A DNA stretch of 64,000 bases from Rhopalosiphum padi (Eukaryota; Arthropoda; Insecta; Hemiptera; Aphididae), in contig NC_083599.1 of assembly GCF_020882245.1 (NCBI RefSeq), positions 75,189,745-75,253,744 on the forward strand, given 5' to 3'. Below the pieces are notes generated by a model. That model saw only the letters and a list, made by a program, of their open reading frames with translations. It was not told the DNA's origin and made no database searches. Below, piece after piece: positions 37,052 to 49,270 of this stretch. The position numbers and the translations under genes were made by a program. The stretch's first letter is position 1, and each line of letters opens with the position of its first letter.

Positions 37052-37591
37052 GGACGGTGGTAAACTCTCCCGATTTTATGTTAAACTCTTCCGATTTTTA
37101 AAAATAGTACTCTCCCGATGTTAAGCTCTCCCGGGTCAACATTATGTTTACCTGAAGTAAATGTGTAAACTCTCTCAGTCTCTCGGGTCAACATTTTCAA
37201 ACTGAAATATATATTAAAATTCAAAGTTGCAATAAATTAAACAAAACAAGTAAAACTGTAATACAAAAAATAATGAAAAAACTACATCTCAAAAAATATT
37301 AGATTAGGATTTAGGATTAGATACTATAAGTTTTTTAATTTTAATTTTTTATTGTATTTTGACTATAATATTATAGCTCATAGCAGCTAAAGGCATTAAT
37401 TTATATTATTATTATTATTATTATATGATTGACTATTTTTAAATCATTAATTTATATTAGATTTATTTTATGATTTTTATTAAATTAAATAAGTAGTATT
37501 GAAGAAACGGGAGAGTTTACATGTTTCCGTCAGGTAGTACTGGAGTAGACCCGGGAGAGTTTACCATCGGGATAGTTTACAATCGCCCGTA
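37052..37591. mobile_element. MITE-like element with iterated GTAAACTCTCCCG ends
   Basis: The left end has GGTGGTAAACTCTCCCGAT with further copies of AAACTCTCCCGA-type motifs at about 37083, 37111 and 37121. The right end has the inverse (CGGGAGAGTTTAC at about 37507 and 37550, then GGGATAGTTTACAATCGCCC). TGAAA borders both sides and may be a target duplication. There is no ORF. Confidence 0.65.
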
Positions 37592-38229
37592 TGAAATATA
37601 GTAAAAGGGTAAAATTACTAAAATTACATACGTTAAATCTTACATATGTGATGTATAAGTTCTTACACGGAAGAAAAAGGCATTTGCGCCAAATCTAAAA
37701 ATGAATTTTGGTAATTTGCGCCACTTTTTAAGATTGTATGGTTTGCGCTTTTGTACCTTGGTAGTGGGATAAAAGCGTAAAAATAAATTGTATTACCTTA
37801 TACAATATTTTACAGACCTAACGCGCGACGCTTCCATGTACGCGTGGCCTTACCCGTTCCACGAGTCACGACAGATAGCAGCAACATGTCGCGACGGTTA
37901 TTGCATTTATCTGTGCATTAAAGATAACTATATTTCAAATTTAATTTTAAGGTGCCTACTCATTATATTATTCATGCTCACTTATATTAGTTAAATATAT
38001 TTATTTGTTTATTCATGATACGAATATCATTTAACATGATATGTTTAACTAAATTATTAAATATCACTAATTTTGATATCACTGTAAATGTTTAATTTAA
38101 TATTAGTAATAACTACAATTTTAATTAAATACACGTTATTATAAAATCGATTTGCGCTTATAGCCCGTCTTGGTGCAACTAGATATAATTGTTAAAACCT
38201 TAAATTGTAATATTTTATATTTATACAAC
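37592..38229. other. Spacer with TTTGCGCC-type repeats
   Basis: Short repeated TTTGCGCC/TTTGCGCT segments lie at about 37681, 37715, 37741 and 38152. They may be terminal sequence of the MULE whose coding remnant follows. A 68-codon open frame near 37788 has no recognisable domain. Confidence 0.35.
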
Positions 38230-38297
38230 AGTTTAAACATAGAAAAAACAATTTTTTTAAATATTTTTTTATGGTTTGCCATTTCTAGCACAGTAGC
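38230..38297 (+). pseudogene. MULE transposase C-terminal remnant, left part
   Basis: Read across the hAT insertion with one duplication copy removed, the sequence resembles the segment KHFFGLPFLSSNDVEDAF of the MULE fragment at 47.8 kb (here FYGLPFLA, then LEEVGE). Frames are broken. It is separated from its continuation at 42213 by the hAT element. Confidence 0.45.
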
Positions 38298-38636
38298 CAG
38301 AGCCGTCTTAAGGTTTTATGGGGCCCTGGGCCAAACATATTTCGGGGGCCTTATAATACTAAATTATAATATATACATTTTTTAACACATAATGTATTAT
38401 TATTTATTAAATATTACACTTTATTAGTAAAAAGTGAATTTTTGTTTAAATCTCTGTTACATTATTCTTTATTTTACTTTCAAAATAAACGGTCAAAAAA
38501 TACTTTCCTATTAATTATAACGTCAAGATATTAATTATTCATACATCAATATGTTTTATAGTTAAAAAATAAATGTAATTCATTAAACAAAAACTAATAT
38601 AATTTTAAAAAAAACATGATATAAATTTGTCAATTA

Positions 38637-41129
38637 TTAAATACTCTTTAATGGTTTCTTCCTAGCTTTTTCATTCGCAAAGTCTTCAATAACATTTTCA
38701 TAATCTAAACTTGATAGTAGTTCATGTTCAATACTCATTAAAGATAGGGAGTTTAACCGTTTCTGGCTCATTGTACTTCTAAGCTCTTCTTTAATTAAAT
38801 TTAACTTAGAAAATGAACGTTCCCCACTGTAGTTGGTAATCATCATTGATAAAAAAATTCGGAAAGATATTATTATGTTTGGAAATGTTTCTTCTAGTCT
38901 ATTTGATTTTAAACATTTGTATGTACTAGAAATACTGAATTCAGAAATATCAAGTTCCGATAAATACGCTTTTAAGTGTATACATTCTAAAATTAATTCA
39001 TTTTCATTAATATCTACGTGATAAAATTCCGCAAATGTTTTACAATGGACTTGTACTTTTTTTGTCTCTAAATTTTTTAAATTAGAGAAAAATCCAAACA
39101 GTTTATTTATTGATTTGTATGATTTACCACGAATTTTTAACTGAGTTATTAATGTATCTATTATTGGGAAGTAAGTTTCTATTTTGAATTTTTCACTACC
39201 TGAAAACGATGTACTTTTGTTTGTCAGTTCACCGGGTAATGTTAAATGAATACTCCTCTTCTTAGTTCGTTGGTGTAAATCTTTATAGTCAGAATCTGGA
39301 AATTTTTCTCTAGCGGAACTTTCATAACTATAAAAGTTATCTCTAATCTCACTTAGAAAACCAGCAAGAGAATCAAATAATTTTGAACCGACGTCAATAG
39401 TAAGGTTTTCTTTTTGTAAATTTTTGTTTGTTTCATTTATTCTTGATAAGATTTTACTCCAAATTTCAGTAAGAACAATATTTTCCAACTTTTTCATTTT
39501 CTTAATTAAGCCATGGGTTTCGTTTTTAACATTTGGTGAAGTCTTATCATCTATTTCAATTGTTTTTAGAGCATCTAAAATTTCCTTGTAACCATTACAC
39601 AAAGTAGTAACAGCATCAGCTCGAGCAGACCATCTAGTTTCTGATAGTGACTTTAAAACATGATGTGAGTCTAGGCACTTTTTCATGATACTCCAACGAT
39701 AGGTAGAACTCGAAAAAAAATTATACAATTTTTGTACAAATTGAAAATAACTTACTGCTTCCATAACACATTCTGCTGCACGAACCCCTACCAAGTTCAA
39801 AGAATGAGCTGCACATGGAATAAAAATAGCAAAATTACACTTTTCTTTTATTCTAGCTTGTAGACCAGCATATTGTCCTGACATATTTGCAGCATTGTCA
39901 TACGACTGGCCACTACAGTTATTCAAACTAATCTGATTTTTTTCAAGAAAAGATAAAATAACTTTAAATAAATATTCAGATCCATGTTCATCAATAGGAA
40001 TAAATTCCAAAAAACGTTCAACTGGAGTATCATCATTAACATACCGAATAATGAATGTCATTTGATCAATATGAGAAAGATCAGGAGTGGAATCAACACT
40101 AATTGAATAATATTTAGCCACTTTTAATTCCGAAAGAATTGCATTTAGCACTTGTCTCCCCATTATGTTAATAAATTCATTACAAATATTAGCTGACAAA
40201 TATGAAGGATTTCCTTTGCCTTGATTTCCATATTTATTTAAATGTTCTAAAAGAAATGGATCAAATTGGCTTATTAACTCTAAACAGCCCAAATAGTTCC
40301 CATTGTGTTGAGATCCAATTATTTGATTTTCTCCGCGAAACGCAATTCCTCGTGACGACAAAAATTTTATTACAGCAACAATTCTCTTTAATACTTCTTT
40401 CCAATAATTTACTTCTAAGTTTATTTGATAAGATATTTCTTGATCTATGCGACCATTATTTTTGGTCCTAACAGAAAAAGTCATGACAGATTCTCTGTGC
40501 ATTAAGCTATTTTCATGCTCCAAGACAACCGTATGAACATGTTTCCAGTCATTAAATCCTTGTTCACAACTAAATCCAGTTTTTGTAGAAGAAAAGAGAC
40601 GACATACAAAACAAAACAAAGCTTTTTTCGAGGGAGAATATAAAAGCCACGATCTATCGACATTTTCACCATTTTTTTAGTTGACGAGTGAATATTGACT
40701 TGGTTAAGTGTCTCACTTTAATTTTACCATTTGATTCTGTATAATTTCGTGTGGAATTTAAAAAGTCACTATCTTTATTTTGAAAAAATTTGGAACCTTT
40801 TTTAATATACATATTTCGTTTTTCCCCAGTTAATGTATTCCAATTTCCGGGATCATTTGATACTAATGAATTGTCCTCAACTGTTTCTGGAGAATCAACG
40901 AAATATTTATTAGGGCTTAAAGTAGGATTTTGAGATACTTGTGATTGTTGGTTAATTGTTATCGTTTCTTGGGATATTGGTAAAACTAAATTAGTTTCTT
41001 CTTTGGGAGGAACAGAAGAAAAAAATCTGTAAGCTTAGGTAAAGAATTTATGATTTTTTTTTCGTTGATTTCTTTTACGATTGCTCTCTGCCTCTTTGAA
41101 GCACCACTAGGATATGAACGCTTTGACAT
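38637..41129 (-). pseudogene. hAT transposase A (TTF zinc finger / DUF4371 / dimerisation), frameshifted N-terminus
   Basis: The likely start is ATG at 41129 (MSKRSYPSGASKRQR). Two frame changes occur before the long frame: one near 41000 (after LPKLTDFF) and one in an A run near 40675 (before NGENVDRSWLLYS). From 40619 to 38637 the 660-codon frame is open. Visible parts: a TTF-type Cys motif (CFVCRLF); catalytic Asp regions SISVDSTPDLSH and SYDNAANMSG; PCAAHSLNL; ETRWSARADA; and the C-terminal dimerisation region with the catalytic Glu (YSGERSFSKLNLIK). The core is preserved and only the N-terminal third is disrupted. Confidence 0.87.
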
Positions 41130-41216
41130 TTTGAAATGACAATATTTTTGTCGATAGTTAGAACATCTGGAAAAAATACAGTCGTCTTCTACAAATATTC
41201 GATTCTGCTCTATCAA

Positions 41217-42130
41217 TTTTAAACAGTAACTACTAGACCTACATGACTACGTCATATGACAAATTAAATACCTATTTTATAATAATACTAAGGAAACAGT
41301 TTGTATCAAATTCGCAACATTTTTAATAAATTAAATAATAATTTTAAATAAACTCTCGTCTTGAGCGTATCGAATATATCATAGATAAAATAATAGGTAC
41401 ACAGGAACTGAATACGATTCACGGTCGGCAAATTGTCAATCACTGGTGATGTAGAAATAATAGAAAGAAAAACAATCGTTAAAAACCTAATATTTTTCAC
41501 ACAAACAGATTTAATTATTGAGGTTCAGCACCTCCATTTCGACAATCATTCTTACACAGTTACACATTGATTATTTTCTTCGTCATAAACGCATAATTAA
41601 GAACCGTTCTTAAATTGTTATTTTCTATTTAGTTGAGTGTGTAATTTATTAATTTATAATTATAATAATAAAGAAAATAATAAATATTAAGGTTAGTATA
41701 AAGTTTACTTACGTAAGACAAATTTTTTTTGAATTAAAAATTAAACGCACACGAGCCAAAATGTAGATATTTATGTGGATTATCCGATTATATGTGTGTG
41801 TAATGTTCTATGAACTGCAGCTGTACAGTCAACAATGACGATTGACGACGGCGTCGACGCTACAGCTTATAAGATAAGATATTTCATATTATTTTATAAA
41901 TAGCACTCGCAATACTTCTATATGCTTCTACGTAAAACAAATCGAAATAACCGATAACATAGCGCACGTAAAAATAATGTACGTGTAATGTGGACCAGAA
42001 ATAACAATAAAATTTAGAAATTAATCAAATTGTATTATTTTGATACAAAGCTAATTTAAATATTTTTTCGTTCGAGATTTATATTAAAAACATTCAAAAA
42101 AATGTAAAATTATGATATTCGGTAAATAAT
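41217..42130. other. 5' non-coding part of hAT transposon A
   Basis: No coding signal on either strand. Presumably holds the transposase promoter and 5' UTR. Confidence 0.5.
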
Positions 42131-42212
42131 GTAATCTATGTGAATTTGGGGCCCTTAAAATTTCGGGGCCCCGGGCCCGGGCCCTACGGGCCCATGCCTT
42201 AAGACGGCACTG

Positions 42213-42420
42213 ACAGTAGCACTTGAAGAAGTTGGTGAATGACGCACGATGACGATTGTTTTGTAGAAGATTTAATAGCGTACAACAAAATGACGAGCAA
42301 ATACAGATATTTTGCGAATATATAATAGACACTTACACTGATGCTACATTTCCTGCAAATAATTGGTCTGAATTGTGTAATACATCATTATATACCTATC
42401 ATTATTTAAATTTTCATAAA
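42213..42420 (+). pseudogene. MULE transposase C-terminal remnant, right part
   Basis: Continuation of the fragment ending at 38297. It reads DDCFVEDLIAYN, then after a frame change EQIQIFCEYIIDTYTDATFP, like the SDYVLNNYIDKDCPFPPLIW segment of the MULE at 47.7 kb. Stops and frameshifts show it is dead. Confidence 0.45.
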
Positions 42421-42967
42421 ATATCAGTGCAGCTGCACAAACATAGACTAAGCAAATACATATTATTGTGAACTAAATTAATCAACAATAAGATAAAATT
42501 ACAATTAATTAAATTACCCTTAGACTTAGAAATAATCACAATCATTGCAGCTGTACAAATATGGGCTATTTAGTAAATAAGATACTGATGATGAGCAACG
42601 CCGCAATCTCGTCGTCGGTTCGCAGCTCGTATATCTGATCGGCCAAAGACCGACCTTACACAAACACGCGTCAAAGTAGATACACTTTTTATTATATAGA
42701 AAATATAATAGTTATCGACTTATCGTATATCAACTTATTAATACAAAAAACTTGGTATTCCAATCAATGATTTATTAATGATTTATAAATTTATCATTAT
42801 TTTTACTAACACCACGATTAGCACAATGGTCACTATTTTTTCATAATCTGCACATTTTCAGTTATTTGAGTTCAAATATCAATGAATTATTTAATCAATT
42901 TTATTTTACATTTTACGAATCTGCTAATAGTATAATAATAGTTTTTACATTTTAGAAATTAGATGTA
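42421..42967. other. Spacer, no feature seen
   Basis: Mixed sequence between the two hAT elements. A short CpG-containing stretch at 42598-42675 has no recognisable gene. Confidence 0.4.
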
Positions 42968-42975
42968 CATTTAAG

Positions 42976-45900
42976 CAGTGGCGTATTTGAGGGGGGGGCG
43001 ATGGGGGCAATCGCCCCTCCCGAGAGTTTTTAGACCAAGAAAATTTGTGTACAAGTAATAGGTATTTTATTAAGAAACAAAAATAAAATTATGATTTATG
43101 AAAAATGTTATCAGTGATAACAAAAGATAAAAATGTACATACATTTTTCTTTGGGGTACAAATGTCGTCGTGCTCACTCGCCACACTACGTCACGTAGAT
43201 CACTGGCCAACTAGGTCCCCTGGGGTCATATTATATCATCATATTGTTCTGTGATATCCTAGTCCCCGGCTTAGATAATACATACTTAGATTAATAATAA
43301 ATTAATCAATTAATATGTATTATCTAAGGTCCCCGGTAACTTAGTTGACCGTTTATCAAAGTGTGTGATCGCCTGACAACAGCTGTTATTATCTATGATA
43401 TTGATAACTGATACATAATATAATTTTGTTTAATATGTGGTTTTGTTCTTAATAGTTATATAAATATATATTAATAGTTATAATAGTTGATGTGTTGTGT
43501 TATATTATAAATTTATAATAATTAAATAATACATTACCTAGTGTCTCAGTGCGATAATATGTCTAATTTAATGAACCAGTGGTTAAAACGCAAAAATGAA
43601 GACTGCACTGATAATACTGATAGTACAAATAAAAAGAAAATAAATGAGACAATTGTTACTCCGTCTGCAACTTCTGGTTCATCTACATTAAATAGCTTGG
43701 TAACTATTAATAATATTGCTAGTCCCTCTTTTGAACTAGATGTTGCACATTTTATAAAAGACTCTAATGTAATTTGTTCTGACCATGATCGTGCAAAATT
43801 AATAACCATGGATAATTTGCCCGAAAATGATTTTATTCTTCCTTTTTCTGTGCATATAAAAAAAGGTAAAGAAGAAAAAAGATACCTAAACAAAAGTTAT
43901 TTTGAAAAATATAAATGGTTAACTTTTTCTAAAACAATGTCAGGACTATATTGTAAATTTTGTGTTTTATTCGGTCATAAAGGAGGGAGATACAAAACGA
44001 TTACATTAAGTAAATTTGTTTCTAAACCATTAAAAAAGTACTCTAAACTCTTAGGAAAAGATGGGGATCTAGAAGTACACAGCAAAAATATTTATCACAT
44101 AAATTGTGTTCAAGTTGCAGATGATTTTATGAAAACCTTTAATAATCCCCAAAAAGAAGTGATAAATTTAATAAACAGTGAAAGAATGAAACAAATTACA
44201 GAAAATAGAAATCGTCTAAAACCCATTGTAGAATCTATCATATTCCTAGGTCGTCAAAATATTCCATTACGGGGTCATCGAGACCATGGAGACTTTTTTG
44301 AAAATTATAATGAAGGACATTCTATTGTAAATCAAGGTAATTTTCGTGAACTTCTCAACTACAGAATAAAGGCTGGGGATTTAGCTTTAGAAAATCATTT
44401 GAAGACAACACACTCTAAAGCAACCTATATAAGTCCTGTCATTCAAAATGAACTCATTGATTGCTGCAAATCAGTAATTATAGAAAACATTTTAGGGGAA
44501 GTAAAAATATCAAAATATTATTGTGTTATTTTTGATGAGACCACCGACATCAGTCATACATCTCAAATGAGTTTGGTGCTCAGATATTTATGTAAAGGAG
44601 TTGTGAAAGAAAATTTTGTTTGTTTTATTGATTGTCATGCTTATGCATACAATGAAAAATGTACCACCTTAATCGGAGACGATGAGGATAAAAATGATAA
44701 TATTAATGAAAAAGATATTAATTTTGAACCAAAACTAAATGGTGACACTTTGGGTGAAATAGTAATTTCTTTATTAAAAAATTATGGCCTTGACCTACAA
44801 TATTGTGTTGGAGTTGGAACTGACGGCTGTTCTGTGATGGTATCAGAAGTGCGAGGTGCAGTTAAAAAAATTCAGTCATATGCAAAAAATGCTGTCCATA
44901 GCCCCTGTTCAAATCACAGTCTGAATTTATCTATATCTAAATCATCTACAGTTCAGTCTATTAGAAACAGTGTCGGACTAATGAAAGAAATATTACAGTT
45001 CTTTAACTGTTCATCAAAAAGAAATTTTGTTTTGAAAACAATTTTGAATGGTCAGCAACGCTTACTAAGCTTATGTGAGACCCGTTGGACTGAGCGCCAT
45101 GATAGTGTCATGGTATTCAAAACATCTATACCGTATATAATAAAAAGTTTAACAAAAATTTCTGAATGGCAAGAATCTGATTCATCTTCTAAGGCTAGAA
45201 CTTTATTAACAGCTTTATGTAGTTGTGAATTCATAATTGCAATTCATTCTTTAGCAAATATTTTATGTGTGACAGCACCTGTTAGCCGTATTCTCCAAGG
45301 TTTGAACTATGATATATTAAATGCTAAAAACTGTATTGATGATATAATATTTAATTTAGAAAATAAACGTACCAATTGTCTTGTAATATTTGGAGATATA
45401 TATCAAGAGTGTGTATTGTTAATGAACGAAATGGATATCGAAGTAAAAATCCCTAGATTATCGAAATATCAAACAAAACGCTCTAACCATCCAGTAAATA
45501 ATATAGAAGAGTATTATAGAGTATCACTATTTATACCATTACTGGAAAATATCCTAGAAGACTTAAGATCAAGATTCATAAGAAAAGAAAATAAGATGTT
45601 ATTAGATTTATGTTTGTTAATTCCACGCTACATTACTGACATTTCTAATGACGATTTTAAAAAAATAACAGAAGCTGCCACAGAATTATTTGTATTTAAT
45701 GAAGAAGAATCTGTTGACCAAATCGAGCTAAAAACAGAACTAGATCTATGGAAAACTAAATGGCAACGAATAAAAACTGATGGTAAAAAATGTTTGTAAT
45801 TATACTTTTCTTAAAACTGTATTAATTGATTGTTTTATAATTTTGTTTAAGGTCATGAAATTTGTCAAGATGCTTTGTCATCAATGGAAAATTGTAATAG

Positions 45901-46503
45901 TATCATTTATCCAACTTTGCATAAATTAATAAGTATTATTGCTTGTCTGCCTATTAGTGTAGCATCCGCAGAACGCAGCTTTTCAACGCTTAGAAGGTTT
46001 GGTGCATGTGTTAATTATTAGAATAAAAATTAGCTAGCTTCTATAAAATACTTTAACTATATACCTACAACCTAATACTATATATATTCTATATATATAA
46101 TAGTATATATATATATATATTTACAATGCTTAAAATTAAAGATCTGTTTTTCTTCTTAAATTGCATTAAAAAAAACTTTTGTTAGATTGAAAACCTGGTT
46201 AAGATCTAGAATGGGACAAGAACGCTTGACTGGTTTGGCTTTGCTAAACATACACCATACTTTAACCATATCAGTAGATGATGTTATAAATAGATTTGCT
46301 AATACAAAAAAAAGAAATATAGATTTTGTTTTGTAAATATGTTGTTTTTTTATCATATTAGTAACTTATTACTTTATAGGTTATATTATACAGGTACAAT
46401 ATAAAATTAATTATGTCTAGGTAAGTTTATGTAAATGGTTGCCGGTTTGGAATATTCTTTTTAAAATCGCCCCCCCTCAGATGAACTCTCAAATACGCCA
46501 CTG
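42976..46503 (+). mobile_element. hAT transposon B, 3.5 kb, apparently intact
   Basis: The left end is CAGTGGCGTATTTGAG. The right end, reverse-complemented, is also CAGTGGCGTATTTGAG. CATTTAAG is duplicated at 42968-42975 and 46504-46511. A CCCCCC/GGGGGG-rich subterminal stretch occurs at each end. It contains a spliced transposase with no interruptions. Perfect termini, perfect duplication and an open gene make it a candidate for recent or current activity. Confidence 0.95.
43559..46336 (+). CDS. hAT transposase B (ZMYM/DUF4371 type), three exons
   Basis: Exons 43559-45782, 45852-45996 and 46186-46336 join in frame to about 839 aa. The donors are G|GTAAAA and AG|GTTTGG; the acceptors are TTTAAG and GTTAG. 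The frame is open upstream to a GTG at 43541, but the first ATG is at 43559 (MSNLMNQWLKRK). Domains: a TTF-type zinc finger around LYCKFCVLFGHKGG; the DUF4371-type region; catalytic Asp in VIFDETTDISH and GVGTDGCSVM; HSPCSNHSLNLS; ETRWTERHDS; and catalytic Glu in SVASAERSFSTLR, contributed by exon 2. The C-terminal dimerisation part continues in exon 3 (MGQERLTGLALLNIH). No stop, frameshift or missing catalytic residue was seen. It would excise and integrate the surrounding element. Confidence 0.92.
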
Positions 46504-46749
46504 CATTTAAGAGTTTCTGGCTTAAACCATTTTCGAAATAAAACTCGTAAATTAATAAAAAAAAAACCTCTATTATTTTCATTGAATATCCGGGACGAAT
46601 TAACTTTTACTTGGATTTTTATTTTTTCTTTAAAACATGCATTAACAATCTAACAACTATTACTCACATTTGTATGCATTAGATGTAATTTGAATTTTTT
46701 CCGTGTAAGTAGGTATACAAATTGTCATAAATATACTTATATTATATAC

Positions 46750-46776
46750 ACTAGCTAAATAACCCGGCTTCGCTCG
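46750..46776. other. Helentron-like terminus
   Basis: ACTAGCTAAATAACCCGGCT resembles the left end of the element at 32304. No partner end or helicase was found nearby, so it is probably an isolated or non-autonomous fragment. Confidence 0.4.
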
Positions 46777-46927
46777 TGTGTTAAATAATCGATTCGTACC
46801 TAACCTAAGCAACATGTTTAGACGGCTATAACACGATTCCGCAAATTTTACGAAATCGTGTTGATTTTAATAGCCACTGATATACATACATGACTTCGCA
46901 AATTTAATATCTATATATATTATATAC

Positions 46928-48042
46928 ACGATTTCGCATAATTTTAAATGCAACGTTGCCATACAAATATATAATTAATTACTCTTGTTATATAAATTGT
47001 AATTTTTTTTTAGCAATAAATATAGTCAAAAAAAGTTATAAAAATTATCAGCTATTAATTATACAATTTAAAACATTTGTTATTATAAAACATATAAAAA
47101 TATTATAGTTATCAAAATGATATGGGGTAATAATATATTAGATTTGCTATTCACTTCATACAAAAAAATATTAAAATTATCAATATAGTCAAAAAAGTTA
47201 TAAAAATAAAAGTTATAATAATATATAAAATATATGATGTATGTAAATAAAAATTTTAATATGTAAGTTAAAAATAATAATGAGTATAATAATTTTAAAA
47301 ATATATGTAATATGAATTATAATGATTTACCTTGATAAGTATGGCCAGTTAGTGATAAATAATATAATAAATGATCTTGGGATTTACAAGATTTATACCT
47401 ATCGTATGCCCTAATAATAGTTTCAATACGTTCTGTTTCTCTAAGAGTCATTTTCTTTTTTTCATTATTAGAAATAATTGAATATATTTTTACATCTGTT
47501 TCGGACTGTGTTTCTAATAAGACTGTTAGCACTGAATAAAATGGGTGGATGTGAGTATAGTAAAATTGGCCATTGTATGTTCGATGAAAACTTTCGGCTG
47601 CATTTGTTGTTCTGTGATAACATTATAATAATTAATAATATTATAAAAATTATACAGTTTAAATAATAATTATAGAACCTACCTTGGGTTTTTTGATGGT
47701 TCTTCAGCCCAAATTAGTGGTGGAAAAGGACAGTCTTTGTCAATATAATTGTTTAAAACATAATCAGAAAATACAAAACCAGACTCATCAGGACATGTAC
47801 TTATTAAATCTGCAAATGCATCTTCAACATCATTGCTTGATAGAAATGGTAAACCAAAAAAATGTTTTAACCACTTTCCAAGGTATCGCCTGAGTACCAC
47901 GCGTCATTTTAACGCGCGTACCAGGTGCCACCATCGTATGCGTACCGCGCGCCAAAATCACTCAAGTGTGGCTCGGCCCTTACAATAATATAGATTTTGT
48001 TTTCGGAATGGCAACGTTGCATTTAAAGTTATGCGGAATCGT
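46928..48042. mobile_element. Inverted-repeat element carrying a MULE transposase fragment
   Basis: 46928-46962 and 48008-48042 are 35-bp inverted copies with two mismatches, sharing TTTAAATGCAACGTTGCCAT as their inner part. Between them is the 3' portion of a MULE transposase gene on the minus strand. This looks like an internally deleted MULE with long inverted repeats; exact ends are uncertain. A further hairpin made from CACGATTCCG and CGAAATCGTG lies outside at about 46835-46865. Confidence 0.6.
47317..47900 (-). pseudogene. MULE transposase C-terminal fragment, two exons
   Basis: On the minus strand exon A (about 47900-47683) reads FFGLPFLSSNDVEDAFADL and then YIDKDCPFPPLIWAEEP, with donor AAG|GTAGGT. 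Exon B (47611-47317, acceptor ATCACAG) continues TTNAAESFHRTYNGQFYYTH to TAG/TAA after TYQGKSL. The join preserves frame. This matches the C-terminus of insect MULE/FLYWCH-associated transposases. The DDE core is absent, so it is an isolated 3' end. Upstream of about 47900 the sequence becomes CpG-rich and non-coding. Confidence 0.7.
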
Positions 48043-49270
48043 TCTCCACCGGTTTAGACCATAATTAAGAACAACGTGCCACGTGGAGATATACTCGAGA
48101 GAGAGTATTTGGAACAACTCACTATACAGTCTTTATCTTTAAATGTTATAGTATCTCTGTATATAAGTATTTTTTAAATTTAATAATTGATTATTTTTTG
48201 TCTTGACACTAAATCTCAAATCACAATTTTTTATTGTTACCATGATTTGAGTGGGTATTCAGGTCTCAAGTCACCTATAAATATTATGGAACTACAACCT
48301 GTACCCAGACTATCATCTATTCTGTATAAATATACAGGATACTACGATACATAAACATAATACTTTTTACTCGTGAAAAGAGAGACATAATATTATTTTT
48401 AATTACTCTATATTATTATTTATTACCTATAAATAAAAATAATAATATGATTAAAACGTATAACTGAATCTCCATGAGTATATCTATATAATAGCATTGT
48501 AATAATTAATAAAACACTTATTGTGCTATTTAAGAAAAAATAAAATAAAACTAAATAATATTGTACAGTCAATTACTCATATTATGGATAACAATATCCC
48601 ATGTCGGAAGACGGAAATTATTTAGATAATAAATAATTATTGATACTTGGAAATAATTATTATGTTGAATATTATTATCACTAACCAATAATAACTGTAA
48701 AATTTAATGTACCTAATCCGTTCAAATAAATTATACAGTTTAAAATGTAATTATTTTAATTATATTTGTTACAATATATTATAACAAAAATTATGGAATT
48801 TATCCCATATTTGACTTTTCCAAACGTATTTTCAACAGATATCGTGTTATAACTTATAATTGTGTTTAATCATTATCTGATGCTTCTGTAAATATATATT
48901 ATCAACTATCAAACTATGTACATAATATTACGAATAACTGTATATAGTATAATGCTAAGAATTATTAGTGTAACTTGACATTTTAAATTTGTATAGATGT
49001 ACATATAAATATAATGTGTATACTATGTATACATTTTTTTAAGTATGATATATACCTATTATTGGAGTCAAAATTAAAATCATCGAAACTAAACGTTTAA
49101 ATATGAAACACTTAGTTATTTTCACAAACCATATCTTATAAATACAGATAATCGTTATTCATTTCTGTTTTATTGCGATTGGTAATTTGCGCATGTACTC
49201 AAACGTGTTATACATTTATGGCTTTATGTACCCAAATGTGTTCTACATTGTATTTGTTTTTTTCTAATAG
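48043..49270. other. AT-rich spacer with old repeat sequence
   Basis: A short stretch at 48075-48165 (GAGAGAGAGTATTTGGAACA) looks like dispersed repeat sequence. No ORF or structural RNA was recognised. Confidence 0.4.

Larger units (their letters stand above)
38298..42212 (-). mobile_element. hAT transposon A, 3.9 kb, with perfect 8-bp target duplication
   Basis: The element starts CAGAGCCGTCTTAAGG and ends with the complement of CAGTGCCGTCTTAAGG. ACAGTAGC flanks both sides (38290-38297, 42213-42220), the 8-bp duplication expected of hAT elements. Subterminal GGGGCCC-rich segments occur at both ends. It encodes a ZMYM/TTF-type hAT transposase on the minus strand. Recent insertion is implied by the perfect duplication, although the gene has frameshifts. 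Confidence 0.93.

Noticed and set aside
37788..37994. 68-codon ORF (MYYLIQYFTDLTRDASMYAW...)
   Set aside because: No domain or splice support; lies in repeat-like sequence.
43541..43558. Start of hAT B transposase at 43541
   Set aside because: The codon there is GTG; the first in-frame ATG is at 43559.
43546..43893. 115-codon minus-strand ORF
   Set aside because: Antisense shadow of the hAT B transposase N-terminus.
47684..47893. 69-codon plus-strand ORF
   Set aside because: Antisense of the MULE C-terminal exon, which has the recognisable motif and splice sites.
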